A stretch of DNA of 64,000 nt from Streptomyces sp. NBC_00483. Lineage in GTDB: Bacteria; Actinomycetota; Actinomycetes; Streptomycetales; Streptomycetaceae. Where the stretch lies: the NCBI RefSeq assembly GCF_036013745.1, contig NZ_CP107880.1, positions 3,100,001 to 3,164,000 of the forward strand, written 5' to 3'. A program made the translations under genes and the position numbers. Of the stretch, positions 9,652 through 18,812 are shown piece after piece (the stretch's first letter is position 1; each line of letters starts with the position of its first letter). The notes beneath the pieces were generated by a model, which made no database searches, was not told the DNA's origin, and saw only the letters and a program-made list of their open reading frames with translations.

Positions 9652-10503
9652 ATGAGCAAGCGCAACACCCAGGAAGCGAAGACCGCGGCCCGTGAGCGGC
9701 TGCGCGTCGAACGCGAGCGCCAGGCCAAGCGGGAGAAGACGAAGCGGCAGGCGATCGTCGGCGTCTCCATCGTCGCGGTCCTCGCGATAGCCGGCGGCGT
9801 CGGCTACGCGGTGATGCAGGCCAACAAGCCCTCCCACTGGGAGACGGCGATGGACGCCAAGTCCTCCGCCGTGAAGGCGCCCGCGAACACCTCGGGCAAG
9901 GACGGCACGACCGTCGTCATCGGCAAGTCCAGTGCCAAGAAGACCATGAAGATCTACGAGGACTCGCGCTGCCCGGTCTGCGCCTCCTTCGAGCAGACGG
10001 TCGGCCCGCAGCTCCACAAGGACGTCGAGGCCGGCAAGTTCAAGATCCAATACATCGGCGGCACGTTCCTCGACGGCGACAGCGCGGCCAAGGGCGACGT
10101 CGGCACCAACGGCGAGGGCTCGAAGAACGCGCTGAGCGCGCTCGGCGCGGCCCTCAACGTGAGCCAGGACGCCTTCCTCGACTACAAGACGGCGCTCTAC
10201 TCGGCGAAGTTCCACCCCGAGGAGAGCGACGACAAGTTCAAGGACGACGACTACCTGATCAAGATCGCCGACACCGTGGACTCGCTCAAGGGCAACAAGG
10301 CGTTCCAGAAGGCCGTCACGGACGGTACGTACGACGACTGGGCCATGAAGATGTCCAAGTCGTTCGACACCAACAAGGACGACGTCACCGGCACCCCGAG
10401 CCTGGTCGTGGACGGCAAGAAGCTGACCGGTTCGGACGGCCAGAACGCTCCGATGACCGTGGCCGAGTACAAGACCGCGACGGAGAAGGCCCTCAAGGGC
10501 TGA
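9652..10503 (+). CDS. Membrane-anchored DsbA-like thioredoxin-fold protein
   Basis: This 283-residue protein has a basic cytoplasmic N-tail rich in Arg/Lys, one membrane anchor at about residues 36-55 and an extracellular thioredoxin-fold domain with an intact CPVC redox motif at 107-110. A later Thr-Pro (GTPSLVV) supplies the expected cis-Pro loop. This is the DsbA-like type found throughout actinobacteria, which oxidises or isomerises disulfides in exported proteins. CGGAGCAC lies just ahead of the ATG. The exported PhoD phosphatase is next, but a terminator between them argues for separate transcripts. Confidence 0.9.
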   Translation: MSKRNTQEAKTAARERLRVERERQAKREKTKRQAIVGVSIVAVLAIAGGVGYAVMQANKPSHWETAMDAKSSAVKAPANTSGKDGTTVVIGKSSAKKTMKIYEDSRCPVCASFEQTVGPQLHKDVEAGKFKIQYIGGTFLDGDSAAKGDVGTNGEGSKNALSALGAALNVSQDAFLDYKTALYSAKFHPEESDDKFKDDDYLIKIADTVDSLKGNKAFQKAVTDGTYDDWAMKMSKSFDTNKDDVTGTPSLVVDGKKLTGSDGQNAPMTVAEYKTATEKALKG

Positions 10504-10539
10504 CGTTCTCAAGGGCTGACGTCCTCAAGAGCTGACGTC
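10492..10539 (+). repeat. Three tandem 16-nt repeats over the dsbA-like stop codon
   Basis: The unit CTCAAGGGCTGACGTY occurs at 10492-10507, 10508-10523 and 10524-10539, the third copy with one A for G. Each copy carries an LKG-stop reading, so the repeats look like a local duplication of the gene's last codons and stop. Confidence 0.85.
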
Positions 10540-10561
10540 GGGTCCAAGCACAGACGAAGAG

Positions 10562-10586
10562 CGGGCGAACCTTTCGGGTTCGCCCG
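10562..10586 (+). terminator. Hairpin terminator after DsbA-like gene
   Basis: Ten-base-pair arms CGGGCGAACC and GGTTCGCCCG flank a 5-nt loop, followed by a pyrimidine-rich stretch. It separates the DsbA-like gene from the PhoD gene. Confidence 0.75.
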
Positions 10587-10599
10587 TTCTCTGTATCTA

Positions 10600-10619
10600 C
10601 CAGTCAGTAGTCTGACCGG
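10600..10619. promoter_or_regulatory. Inverted repeat at the start of the PhoD gene, candidate operator
   Basis: CCAGTCAGTAGTCTGACCGG has 8-nt arms matching at 7 positions around TAGT and ends 3 nt before the GTG start. It shares CCAGTCAGT with the candidate TetR operator at 50638-50651. A regulatory role is inferred from position and symmetry only. Confidence 0.4.
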
Positions 10620-10621
10620 CT

Positions 10622-12295
10622 GTGACCAGTCGACTTCATCAATCCGTTCCCAGACCCACGCCGAGCACGGCGAGCGCCCCGAGCCGCCGTACGGTCGTCA
10701 AGGCCGCGGCCGCGGGTGCCGCGCTCGCCGGACCGCTCGCCGCCGCTGCCCCCGCCCACGCCGCCGAAGCCCCCGCCTTCCTGCACGGCGTCGCGTCCGG
10801 CGACCCGCTGCCCGACGGGGTCCTGCTGTGGACGCGCATGACGCCGGCCGCCGACGCGGTGCCCGGCTCCGGCAAGGGCCCCGATGTGCGGGTGGCGTGG
10901 GAGATAGCAGAGGACAAGGCCTTCCGTCAGATCGTCGGCCGGGGAACCGTGACCGCGAGCGCCGCCTCCGACCACACGGTCAAGGCCGATGTAAGGGGCC
11001 TGCGCCCGGCGACCGCCTATTACTTCCGCTTCTCCGTGGACACCGCCCACTCACCCGTGGGCCGCACCCGCACCACCCCCGCCGCCGACGCGTCCCCCGA
11101 CGGCCTGCGCTTCGGCGTCGTCTCCTGCGCCAACTGGGAGGCCGGCTACTACTCCTCGTACCGGCACCTGGCCGCCCGCAGCGACCTGGACGCGGTCCTG
11201 CACCTCGGCGACTACCTCTACGAGTACAAGACGGGCGAGTACCCGACCGCCGATTACACCGTCCGCGAGCACCGGCCGACCCACGAGATCGTCTCGCTCG
11301 CCGACTACCGCACCCGGCACGGCCAGACCAAGACCGACCCCGACGTACAGGCGATGCAGGCCGTGCACCCGCTGATCGCGATCTGGGACGACCACGAGTT
11401 CGCCAACGACGCCTGGTCGGGCGGCGCGGAGAACCACACGCCGGACACCGAGGGCTCCTGGCAGGCCCGCCAACAGGCCGCGAAGCAGGCCTACTTCGAG
11501 TGGATGCCGGTCCGCCCGTCCACCGCGGGCACGGTCTTCCGCCGCCTGCGCTTCGGCAACCTGGCCGACCTCCACCTGCTCGACCTGCGCTCGTTCCGCT
11601 CGGAGCAGTCGAGCGTCGGCAACGGAGCGGTGGACTCCCCGGAGCGTACGATCACCGGCCGCGCCCAGCTCGACTGGCTGAAGTCCGGCCTCACCGCCTC
11701 GGACGCGCGCTGGAAGCTGGTCGGCACCTCGGTGATGATCTCGCCGGTCGCCTTCGGTTCGCTGCCCGCCCACATCGCGGGCCCGCTGGCCGAGCTGCTC
11801 GGCCTTCCGAAGGAGGGCCTGGCGATCAATGTCGACCAGTGGGACGGCTATACCCACGACCGCGCCGAGCTCATCTCCCACCTGCGCGAGCACGCCGTCC
11901 GCGACACCGTCTTCCTGACCGGCGACATCCACATGGCGTGGGCCAACGACGTGCCGGTCAAGGCGGCGACGTATCCGCTGTCCCCCTCCGCCGCGACGGA
12001 GTTCGTGGTCACGTCCGTGACCTCCGACAACCTGGACGACATCCTGCACGTCGCCCCGGACACGCTCTCCACGGTCGCCGAGGGCGCCATCAAGGCGGCC
12101 AACCGGCACGTGCGCTGGCTGGACATGGACCGCCACGGGTACGGCGTCCTGGACGTCACGGCCGAGCGCACACAGATGGACTTCTACGTGATCTCCGACC
12201 GCGCGGACCAGAGCGCGACGTCGGCCTGGCAGCGCTCGTACCGCACCCTCACCGGCACCCAGAAGGTCGAGCGGGCGGACTCCCCCGTCGCGTAA
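10622..12295 (+). CDS. phoD: Alkaline phosphatase D (PhoD) family, Tat-exported
   Basis: This 557-residue secreted metallophosphatase hydrolyses phosphate mono- or diesters outside the cell. The N-terminus carries a twin-arginine signal (SRRTVVK with R22-R23, then an Ala-rich core and an AHA-type cleavage site). A Fn3-like domain ([19 protein letters not shown]) follows, then the catalytic core with [20 protein letters not shown] and LTGDIHMAW, which bind Ca/Fe in this family. The GTG at 10622 has no clear ribosome-binding site, so a leaderless message is possible. Transcription may respond to phosphate, but no convincing PHO box was found. A convergent hydrolase gene follows. Confidence 0.92.
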   Translation: MTSRLHQSVPRPTPSTASAPSRRTVVKAAAAGAALAGPLAAAAPAHAAEAPAFLHGVASGDPLPDGVLLWTRMTPAADAVPGSGKGPDVRVAWEIAEDKAFRQIVGRGTVTASAASDHTVKADVRGLRPATAYYFRFSVDTAHSPVGRTRTTPAADASPDGLRFGVVSCANWEAGYYSSYRHLAARSDLDAVLHLGDYLYEYKTGEYPTADYTVREHRPTHEIVSLADYRTRHGQTKTDPDVQAMQAVHPLIAIWDDHEFANDAWSGGAENHTPDTEGSWQARQQAAKQAYFEWMPVRPSTAGTVFRRLRFGNLADLHLLDLRSFRSEQSSVGNGAVDSPERTITGRAQLDWLKSGLTASDARWKLVGTSVMISPVAFGSLPAHIAGPLAELLGLPKEGLAINVDQWDGYTHDRAELISHLREHAVRDTVFLTGDIHMAWANDVPVKAATYPLSPSAATEFVVTSVTSDNLDDILHVAPDTLSTVAEGAIKAANRHVRWLDMDRHGYGVLDVTAERTQMDFYVISDRADQSATSAWQRSYRTLTGTQKVERADSPVA

Positions 12296-12328
12296 AGCGG
12301 ACTCTCCCCCGTCGCGTAAAAGCGCCGC

Positions 12329-12907
12329 CTACAGCGTTTCGAGGAAGCCGAGCGCCACCCGCCAGGTGGCCTCGGCGGCCTCCTCGTCGAAGTCCGGCAG
12401 GTCGGGGTCGGTGTAGAGGTGGCCCGCCCCGGCGTACCGGTAGACCTCCACGTCGGCCCCCGCGCGCCCCATCTGCAGGTACCAGGCGGTCAGCCAGTCG
12501 TCCGTCTCGAAGGGGTCGGGCTCGGCGACGTGCAGCTGGACCGGGAGCTCGTCCACGGTGACGCCCTCCGCGATGTCGGACGTGCCGTGCAGGAGCAGCA
12601 GCCCCTTCGCCTTGTCGTCGCCGAGGGCGAGGGTCTGCGCGGTCGCGGCGCCGAACGAGAACCCGGCGTAGACGAGACCGCGGTCGGAGTAGGGCGCGGC
12701 CGCCAGGACGGCGCGCTTGAGCAGCTCGTCCTTGCCGATCTCGTCCTTGAAGGCCATGCCCTCCTCGACGCTGTCGAAGGTGCGGCCCTCGAAGAGATCA
12801 GGGGTCCACACCTCGTGCCCGGCGGCCCGCAGCCGGTCGGCAGCGGCCTCGACGGCGGGCCGCAGGCCGAACGCCGAATGGAAAAGCATGATGTTCATGG
12901 GCTCCAT
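12329..12907 (-). CDS. Dienelactone hydrolase-like alpha/beta hydrolase
   Basis: This protein of about 192 residues has an alpha/beta-hydrolase fold: an N-terminal strand (NIMLFHSAFGLRP), the helix AVEAAADRLRAAGHEV, and the nucleophile-elbow region GLVYAGFSFGAATAQ. A late Asp and a His in GAGHLYTD complete a possible triad. In the elbow GFSFG the nucleophile is Ser, where classical dienelactone hydrolases use Cys. Starts at 12907 and 12898 are both possible and neither has a strong ribosome-binding site. It is divergent from mscS with only 53 bp between. Substrate unknown. Confidence 0.82.
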   Translation of the reverse strand: MEPMNIMLFHSAFGLRPAVEAAADRLRAAGHEVWTPDLFEGRTFDSVEEGMAFKDEIGKDELLKRAVLAAAPYSDRGLVYAGFSFGAATAQTLALGDDKAKGLLLLHGTSDIAEGVTVDELPVQLHVAEPDPFETDDWLTAWYLQMGRAGADVEVYRYAGAGHLYTDPDLPDFDEEAAEATWRVALGFLETL

Positions 12908-12960
12908 GGTGCCAGGGCCCCCGCAGGTTGGGCGCGCCCGATCCCGGTTACCGTCGTGGC

Positions 12961-14067
12961 ATGGAGAACGTACTGCGTCCACTGATCGTCATTGGTGGCT
13001 CGGTCGTGCTCACGCTGTTGGTGGGGTGGGCGGTCGACCGGTTGCTGCTCCGCACCGACCAGCGCCACCACGAGACGCCGCTGTGGGGACTGCTGCGCCG
13101 CTGCCGGCTGCCGCTCCAGCTCGTGCTCTGCGCGGCGCTGCTGCGGGGCTCGTACGACCAGACGGGCGTCGCGAAGGAACACGGCGGCACAGTTGGAGAA
13201 ACGCTCAACCTGGTCCTGATCGGCGCCACCGCCTGGCTCGCCGTCCGGATCTCCTCCGCCGTCGTCGAGTCGTCGTACGCCCGCTACGCCAACGCCCAGC
13301 GCGATCCGGCCCGGGTCCGCCGTGTACGCACCCAGGTCACCCTGATCCAGCGCGTCGTCATCGCGGTCGTCGGCGTGGTCGCGGTGGCCGCGATGCTCCT
13401 GACGTTCCCGTCCTTCCGGGCGGCCGGCGCCTCGCTGCTGGCCTCGGCGGGACTCCTCGGCATCGTCGCCGGTGTCGCCGCGCAGTCCACGCTCGGCAAC
13501 CTCTTCGCGGGGCTCCAGATCGCGTTCGGCGACATGGTGCGGATAGGCGACACCGTGGTCGTGGACGGCGAGTGGGGCACGGTCGAGGAGATCACCCTCA
13601 CCTTCCTCGCCGTACGCACCTGGGACGAGCGGCGCATCACCATGCCGGTCTCGTACTTCACGTCGAAGCCGTTCGAGAACTGGTCGCGCGGCGGTGCCCA
13701 GATGACCGGCACCGTCTTCTTCCACCTCGACCACAGCGCGCCCGTGCCCGAGATGCGCGAGAAGCTGCACGACATCCTGCGCGAGTGCGCCGCCTGGGAC
13801 GGCCGCGACTGGGGCCTCGCCGTCACCGACACGACGCCCAGCACGCTCCAGGTCCGCGCCCTGGTCACCGCCAAGGACGCGGACGACATCTGGACGGTGC
13901 GGGTCACGGTCCGCGAGCAGCTCGTGCGCTGGCTGACCGATCAGCACCCGTACGCGCTGCCGCGGATCAACACGGCGACGGCCCTGGTCGCCCCGGACGA
14001 GGCGGACTCCCTGCCGGAGCACGTGCTCAGCCGCAACGGCCGGGCGCCCCGCACCGGCAGAGGCTAA
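12961..14067 (+). CDS. Mechanosensitive ion channel, MscS family
   Basis: This 368-residue membrane protein opens under membrane tension to release solutes during osmotic downshock. It has an N-terminal helix, further hydrophobic segments around residues 75-150, and the conserved pore helix and beta domain beginning GLLGIVAGVAAQSTLGNLFAG and continuing with DMVRIGDTVVV and GTVEEITL. The C-terminus is soluble. No strong ribosome-binding site precedes ATG 12961; the frame extends 11 codons upstream without another good start. The stop overlaps by a few bases the stop of the convergent SDR gene. Confidence 0.93.
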   Translation: MENVLRPLIVIGGSVVLTLLVGWAVDRLLLRTDQRHHETPLWGLLRRCRLPLQLVLCAALLRGSYDQTGVAKEHGGTVGETLNLVLIGATAWLAVRISSAVVESSYARYANAQRDPARVRRVRTQVTLIQRVVIAVVGVVAVAAMLLTFPSFRAAGASLLASAGLLGIVAGVAAQSTLGNLFAGLQIAFGDMVRIGDTVVVDGEWGTVEEITLTFLAVRTWDERRITMPVSYFTSKPFENWSRGGAQMTGTVFFHLDHSAPVPEMREKLHDILRECAAWDGRDWGLAVTDTTPSTLQVRALVTAKDADDIWTVRVTVREQLVRWLTDQHPYALPRINTATALVAPDEADSLPEHVLSRNGRAPRTGRG

Positions 14068-14810
14068 CGCCCCAGGCACTCCCCGCCGTTGACCTGGACG
14101 ATCTGCCCGGTGACATGGCCGCCGCCCGGCGACGCCAGCCACAGCACGGTGGCCGCGATGTCCTCGGGCGTCCCGGCGCGGCCGGTCGGGATGGCGTCGA
14201 CCCGGCGCCGGTAGTCCGCCTCGGGCATCGAGGGCCCGAAGAACTCGGTGTCCTCGATGTAGCCGGGCGCGATGGTGTTCACGGTGATGCCGCGCGGGCC
14301 GAGGGCCTTGGCGAGGTCGTACGTGTACGGGTGCAGGGCCGCCTTGGAGCCGCCGTACGAGCCCGAACCCGAACCGCGCAGCGCGGCGATGGAGGACAGG
14401 AACACGACCCGGCCGCCCGGCGAGGCGAGGTGCTCACGCAGCGCCTCGGTCAGCAGGACCGAAGTGAGCGTATTGATACGGAAGTTGGCGTTCCAGTCGT
14501 GGGCGACGGCGTCGAGCGGATCGGTCCCCTCCGGCGCCGGGAGCGACCGGCCGCCGATCCCGCCGGCGCTGTGCACCATCACGTCGACCGTGCCCTCGAA
14601 CGCCTCGAGCGCGAAGTCGGCGGCGCCGCGCGCCCCTTCGACCGTGCCGAGGTCGGCCGGATACCTCATCGCACCGGGCACATCGGCCTTCTCCAGGACC
14701 TCGATCCGCCGCCCGACCAGCAGTACCCGGTCCCCCTCCGCGGCGAAGGCCTTCGCCGCCGCGAGCCCGATTCCCGTACCGCCTCCGGTGATTATCACGT
14801 TGCGTGCCAT
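14064..14810 (-). CDS. Short-chain dehydrogenase/reductase (SDR)
   Basis: This 248-residue classical SDR oxidoreductase has the cofactor motif ITGGGTGIG near residues 6-14, the HSAGG stretch replacing NNAG, a catalytic Ser in FLSSIAALRG, and YGGSK supplying the Tyr-x3-Lys pair. The C-terminus DVTGQ-like GHVTGQIVQVNGGECLG is typical. An Arg at the end of the second strand (VGRR) suggests NADP(H) preference. The start ATG 14810 begins directly with the first strand. It converges with mscS and lies 41 nt downstream of the antiporter gene on the same strand. Substrate unknown. Confidence 0.92.
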   Translation of the reverse strand: MARNVIITGGGTGIGLAAAKAFAAEGDRVLLVGRRIEVLEKADVPGAMRYPADLGTVEGARGAADFALEAFEGTVDVMVHSAGGIGGRSLPAPEGTDPLDAVAHDWNANFRINTLTSVLLTEALREHLASPGGRVVFLSSIAALRGSGSGSYGGSKAALHPYTYDLAKALGPRGITVNTIAPGYIEDTEFFGPSMPEADYRRRVDAIPTGRAGTPEDIAATVLWLASPGGGHVTGQIVQVNGGECLGR

Positions 14811-14851
14811 ACGCACGAGCCTAGAACGCCACACCGGCCACAGGACAATCT

Positions 14852-16438
14852 CTAACGCAGACTGCGCACATCCAGTTTCCTGAGCACCCGGTCGACCACC
14901 TCCGGGTCGGAGCCCGGTTCGCTGCGGGCCGCGAGGACCTCGTGCCGGGCCGCCGACATCATCTCCGCCTGGATCCGGCGGATCCGCTTGATCCGGGCGA
15001 CCCGCTTGGTCTGCTTCTCGCGCCGTTCGTCCGCGCCGATCTCCGGGTTGATGCGCAGGCCGATGTCGTAGGCGCGGCGCACCATCTGCTCCTGCACCTC
15101 CTCCGGCAGCTCCTCGACCTCCTCGATCTCCTTGAGCCGCCGCTTCGCCGCCTTCGCGGCCCGCAGCGCGAGCTGCCGCTCGAACTCCCGCTCGGCGGTG
15201 TCGTCGCTGCGCACCCCGAGCTTGCGCACCAGCCACGGCAGGCTCAGGCCCTGCAGCACCAGGGTCGCCATGATCACCCCGAACGCGAGGAAGACGATCT
15301 CGTCCCGCTCCGGGAAGGGCGAACCGTCGTCCATGGTCAGCGGGATGGCGAGGGCCAGCGCCACCGAGGCCACACCGCGCATTCCGGCCCACCACATGAC
15401 GACCGTCTCGCGCCAGCTGACCGGAATGTCCTCGTCGACGTCGCGCCGCATGTGCATCCGCCGTGTCACCCACGTCATCGGCAACAGCCACAGCAGCCGT
15501 ACGACGATGACGACCCCGACGACCGCGCCCGCCCAGCCGAACATCTCGCCCCAGCGGCCCTCCGCGGTCCTGACGACGTTGTGCACCTCCAGGCCGATGA
15601 GGCCGAACGCGACGCCCGTGACGAGGGTGTCCACGACGTCCCAGAAGGCCCGCCCGGTGAGCCGCGTCAGCACGTCGTCGGCGTCGAAGGCGTGCTCGGC
15701 CAGGAACATGGCCGTGGTCAGGACCGCGAGCACGCCCGAGCCCTTGAGCTCCTCGGCGAGTACGTACGAGGCGTAGGGGATCAGGAGCGTGAGCCCGATC
15801 TGGAGCGTGGCGTCGCCGAGGTAGCTGATGAGCTTGTTGGCGACCCAGCCGAGCCCCCAGCCGACGGCGATGGCGACGACCGCGGACAGGACCAGGTCGA
15901 GCGCGGCGCGCGGCAGCGAGAAGGTGCCGCTGACGGCGGCGGCGATCGCGACGTGGTAGAGCACGATCGCGGTCACGTCGTTGAACAGGCCCTCGCCCTC
16001 CAGGATCGACACCATGCGCCGGGGCAGGCCGAGTTGGCCCGCGACGGCGGTCGCGGCGACCGGGTCGGGCGGCGCCACAAGGGCGCCGAGCGCGACGGCC
16101 GCGGCGACCGGCAGGCCCGGCACGATGGCGTCGGCGGTGAAGGCGACCGCGGCCGTGGTGACGAATACCAGGGCGACGGCGAGCAGGAAGATCGGCCGTT
16201 TATTGGCCGCGAACTGGCGCCAGGACGTGCGGTGCACGGCCGCGTAGAGCAGCGGTGGCAGCACGAGCGGGAGGATCAGATCCGGGTTGATGTCGACATT
16301 CGGCACCGCCTGGATCAGCGCCAGGGCGATGCCGAGCAGGGTCATCAGGACCGGGGAGGGCAGGCCGAGCCGGTCGCCGAGGGGGACGGTCAGCACGGCC
16401 CCGAGCAACAGCACGAACAGCAGGGCCAATTGATCCAC
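14852..16438 (-). CDS. Na+/H+ antiporter, CPA1 (NhaP-like) family
   Basis: This 528-residue antiporter exchanges cytoplasmic Na+ (or K+) for protons. It has about 12 hydrophobic helices starting with MDQLALLFVLLLGAVL. The family hallmark is the ion-binding region EGLFNDVTAIVLYH in helix 5, preceded by PPDPVAATAV. The last 130 residues form a charged cytoplasmic tail rich in Lys/Arg/Glu with predicted coiled-coil character (RLKEIEEVEELPEE). Length and plan match bacterial CPA1 exchangers with regulatory tails. It is probably co-directional with, and possibly co-transcribed into, the SDR gene. Confidence 0.93.
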   Translation of the reverse strand: MDQLALLFVLLLGAVLTVPLGDRLGLPSPVLMTLLGIALALIQAVPNVDINPDLILPLVLPPLLYAAVHRTSWRQFAANKRPIFLLAVALVFVTTAAVAFTADAIVPGLPVAAAVALGALVAPPDPVAATAVAGQLGLPRRMVSILEGEGLFNDVTAIVLYHVAIAAAVSGTFSLPRAALDLVLSAVVAIAVGWGLGWVANKLISYLGDATLQIGLTLLIPYASYVLAEELKGSGVLAVLTTAMFLAEHAFDADDVLTRLTGRAFWDVVDTLVTGVAFGLIGLEVHNVVRTAEGRWGEMFGWAGAVVGVVIVVRLLWLLPMTWVTRRMHMRRDVDEDIPVSWRETVVMWWAGMRGVASVALALAIPLTMDDGSPFPERDEIVFLAFGVIMATLVLQGLSLPWLVRKLGVRSDDTAEREFERQLALRAAKAAKRRLKEIEEVEELPEEVQEQMVRRAYDIGLRINPEIGADERREKQTKRVARIKRIRRIQAEMMSAARHEVLAARSEPGSDPEVVDRVLRKLDVRSLR

Positions 16439-16565
16439 CGGGGGCTCCGACCAGACTCGACGATCATGTGCGTTCCGGCCTCAAGGGTGCCACGCGCATC
16501 GGATCAAACCGGTCTTATCGGGGCCCGGTGACCACGGTGCCGGGCCGCCGGGATGCCGCCGCTGT

Positions 16566-17045
16566 CTAGCCGAGCGTCTTCCGCATCGCACGGTGGTCGA
16601 TGCCGGCGTCGAGGAACTCCGGCCCGTACGCGATGTATCCCAGGCGCTCGTAGAACCCCAGCGCGTGCGTCTGCGCGTGCAGGTCCACGGCGGCGAGCCC
16701 GCGCGCGCGGGCCGCGTCCTCGATGGCCCGCACCAGCGCGGCGCCGACGCCGAGGCCGCGCGCCGCCTTCGTCACGGCGAGCCGCCCGAGAGCGCCGACG
16801 TCCGCCGCCCCGCCGTTCTTCACGGCGGCGGCCTCGCCCGTCAGCAGGCGGCCAGTACCGAGCGGCTCCCCGTCCTGCCGGACGGCCAGGACGTGCACCG
16901 CCCCGGCGTCGTACGCGTCGTACTCGAGGTCCTCGGGCACGCGCTGTTCGACGACGAAGACCTCCTTGCGGACGGCGAAGCAGGCCTGCCGGTCCACTTC
17001 GTCCTCCGCGACGCGGGTCACATACGCGGGAAGGGGGGTGCTCAC
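16566..17045 (-). CDS. GNAT family N-acetyltransferase
   Basis: This 159-residue acetyltransferase uses acetyl-CoA; the substrate is unknown. The central motif [20 protein letters not shown] contains the R/Q-x2-G-x-G/A acetyl-CoA loop, and the C-terminal [14 protein letters not shown] is the conserved beta5-alpha4 part. It resembles ElaA-like acetyltransferases in length and in the [12 protein letters not shown] segment. The GTG start at 17045 overlaps the rluD-like stop by 4 nt (GTGA), so translation is probably coupled. It is the last gene of the lspA-rluD-GNAT run. Confidence 0.9.
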   Translation of the reverse strand: MSTPLPAYVTRVAEDEVDRQACFAVRKEVFVVEQRVPEDLEYDAYDAGAVHVLAVRQDGEPLGTGRLLTGEAAAVKNGGAADVGALGRLAVTKAARGLGVGAALVRAIEDAARARGLAAVDLHAQTHALGFYERLGYIAYGPEFLDAGIDHRAMRKTLG

Positions 17046-17983
17046 GCGCTCTCCGCCCTGACCCTGTCGAGGGCCGTCTGCAGATCCTCCGGGTAGTCGC
17101 TCTCGAACTCGACCCACCGGCCGTCCGACGGGTGCTCGAAACCGAGCCGCACCGCGTGCAGCCACTGCCGCGTGAGACCGAGCCGCTTCGCGATCGTGGG
17201 GTCCGCGCCGTACGTCAGGTCGCCCACGCACGGGTGCCGGTGCGCCGACATGTGCACGCGGATCTGGTGGGTACGCCCCGTCTCCAGCTTGATGTCGAGG
17301 AGCGAGGCGGCGCGGAAGGCCTCGATGAGGTCGTAGTGCGTGACCGACGGCTTGCCCTCGGCGATCACGGCCCACTTGTAGTCATGGTTCGGGTGGCGCC
17401 CGATGGGGGCGTCGATGGTGCCGCTCATGGGGTCGGGGTGGCCCTGCACCAGCGCGTTGTAGCGCTTGTCCGGGACGCGCTCCTTGAACTGGCGCTTCAG
17501 CGACGTGTACGCCCGCTCCGACTTGGCGACGACCATCAGGCCCGACGTGCCCACGTCGAGCCGGTGCACGATGCCCTGGCGCTCCGCGGCGCCGGACGTC
17601 GAGATCCGGTAACCGGCGGCGGCGAGGCCACCGATCACCGTCGTTCCGGTCCAGCCGGGGCTGGGGTGGGCGGCGACCCCCACGGGCTTCATGATCACGA
17701 CGATGTCGTCGTCGTCGTGCACGATCTCCATGCCCTCGACGGGCTCGGCGACGATCTGTACGGGAGCGGGCGCCTGCGGCATCTCCACTTCCATCCAGGC
17801 GCCGCCGTGCACCCGCTCTGACTTGCCCACGACCGAGCCGTCCACCGCGACCTTTCCGGCGGCGGCGAGCTCGGCGGCCTTGGTGCGGGAGAAGCCGAAC
17901 ATGCGCGAGATGGCGGCGTCTACGCGCTCGCCCTCCAGGCCGTCGGGTACGGGCAGGGTGCGGACCTCGGGAATCGTGCTCAC
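17042..17983 (-). CDS. Pseudouridine synthase, RluA/RluD family
   Basis: This 313-residue enzyme isomerises uridine to pseudouridine in structured RNA. It has an N-terminal S4 RNA-binding domain ([30 protein letters not shown]) and a catalytic domain with [12 protein letters not shown], where D143 is the catalytic Asp, followed by GRTHQIRVH. The layout is that of RluD, which modifies helix 69 of 23S rRNA, and in actinomycetes it sits next to lspA as here. The GTG at 17983 is the first good start, with no strong ribosome-binding site. RluA and RluD cannot be separated firmly from sequence alone. Confidence 0.93.
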   Translation of the reverse strand: MSTIPEVRTLPVPDGLEGERVDAAISRMFGFSRTKAAELAAAGKVAVDGSVVGKSERVHGGAWMEVEMPQAPAPVQIVAEPVEGMEIVHDDDDIVVIMKPVGVAAHPSPGWTGTTVIGGLAAAGYRISTSGAAERQGIVHRLDVGTSGLMVVAKSERAYTSLKRQFKERVPDKRYNALVQGHPDPMSGTIDAPIGRHPNHDYKWAVIAEGKPSVTHYDLIEAFRAASLLDIKLETGRTHQIRVHMSAHRHPCVGDLTYGADPTIAKRLGLTRQWLHAVRLGFEHPSDGRWVEFESDYPEDLQTALDRVRAESA

Positions 17984-18093
17984 GCATCGAGTATGCAGGA
18001 GCGCACCGACACTCCCGCACACGAGCCCCGTGACCTCGGTCTTTGTGCGCCTCGGTGGTCCTGCGCCGCGGGCCCCGCGCCCCAGTCCTTGCC

Positions 18094-18687
18094 TCAGTCC
18101 TTGTGGACGGACCCGTCGGGGTCGATGCCGCGGAAGGACAGCAGCACGATCAGGATGCCGCCGCACACGATCGCCGAGTCGGCGAGGTTGAACACCGGGT
18201 AGTGCTTCGGCGCGATGAAGTCCACCACGGCACCCTCGAAGACGCCCGGCGCCCGGAAGATCCGGTCCGTGAGGTTGCCGAGCGCCCCGCCGAGCAGCAG
18301 GCCGAGGGCGATCGCCCAAGGTGTGCTGTAGAGCTTCCGGGCGAGCCGTGCGATCACGACGATCACGGCGGCCGCGATCAGGGTGAAGATGATCGTGAAG
18401 GCCTCGCCGATGCCCCAGGCGGCGCCCGGGTTCCTGATCACCTCGAGCTGCAGCCAGTCACCGATGATGTGGATGGCGTCGCGGTGCTCGAGCTTCGCCA
18501 CCACGATCAGCTTGCTGCCCAGGTCCAGGACGTACGCGAGCGCGGCCACGACGAACAGCACGGCGATCCGCCGCCTGCCCTTGGGCCGGTCCTGGACCTG
18601 CTCGTCGACCTCATCGGGCCGCTCCGGCTCGGCTGCCCCCGCGTCCGGGGAATCCGGCGTACCGATGATGCGCTCCGCCTCTGCCAC
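18094..18687 (-). CDS. lspA: Lipoprotein signal peptidase (signal peptidase II)
   Basis: This 197-residue membrane aspartyl protease cleaves signal peptides from diacylglyceryl-modified prolipoproteins. Four transmembrane helices are visible, and the catalytic Asp residues lie in GNLTDR (D141) and FNLADSA (D170). A longer-than-usual acidic N-terminal extension of about 38 residues precedes the first helix, as in other Streptomyces LspA. The start is GTG 18687 with GAGGGA about 7 nt upstream. It begins the leftward lspA-rluD-GNAT unit, with a 110-nt gap before the rluD-like gene. Confidence 0.96.
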   Translation of the reverse strand: MAEAERIIGTPDSPDAGAAEPERPDEVDEQVQDRPKGRRRIAVLFVVAALAYVLDLGSKLIVVAKLEHRDAIHIIGDWLQLEVIRNPGAAWGIGEAFTIIFTLIAAAVIVVIARLARKLYSTPWAIALGLLLGGALGNLTDRIFRAPGVFEGAVVDFIAPKHYPVFNLADSAIVCGGILIVLLSFRGIDPDGSVHKD

Positions 18688-18812
18688 GTGAGTCCCTCAA
18701 CCTAGTACCTGACTGAGGACGAGAGTACGGCACGCGGAGCCGCGCCCCCATGGGCCGGTGGCCCAAGTGCGGGCGCGGGCGCGGCGGTCGCTTGTGCGGG
18801 CGTGGCGGTCGC

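Noticed and set aside
10587..10621. PHO box in front of phoD
   Set aside because: A GTTCGCC-like stretch is present, but it is the arm of the upstream terminator and lacks a second properly spaced copy.
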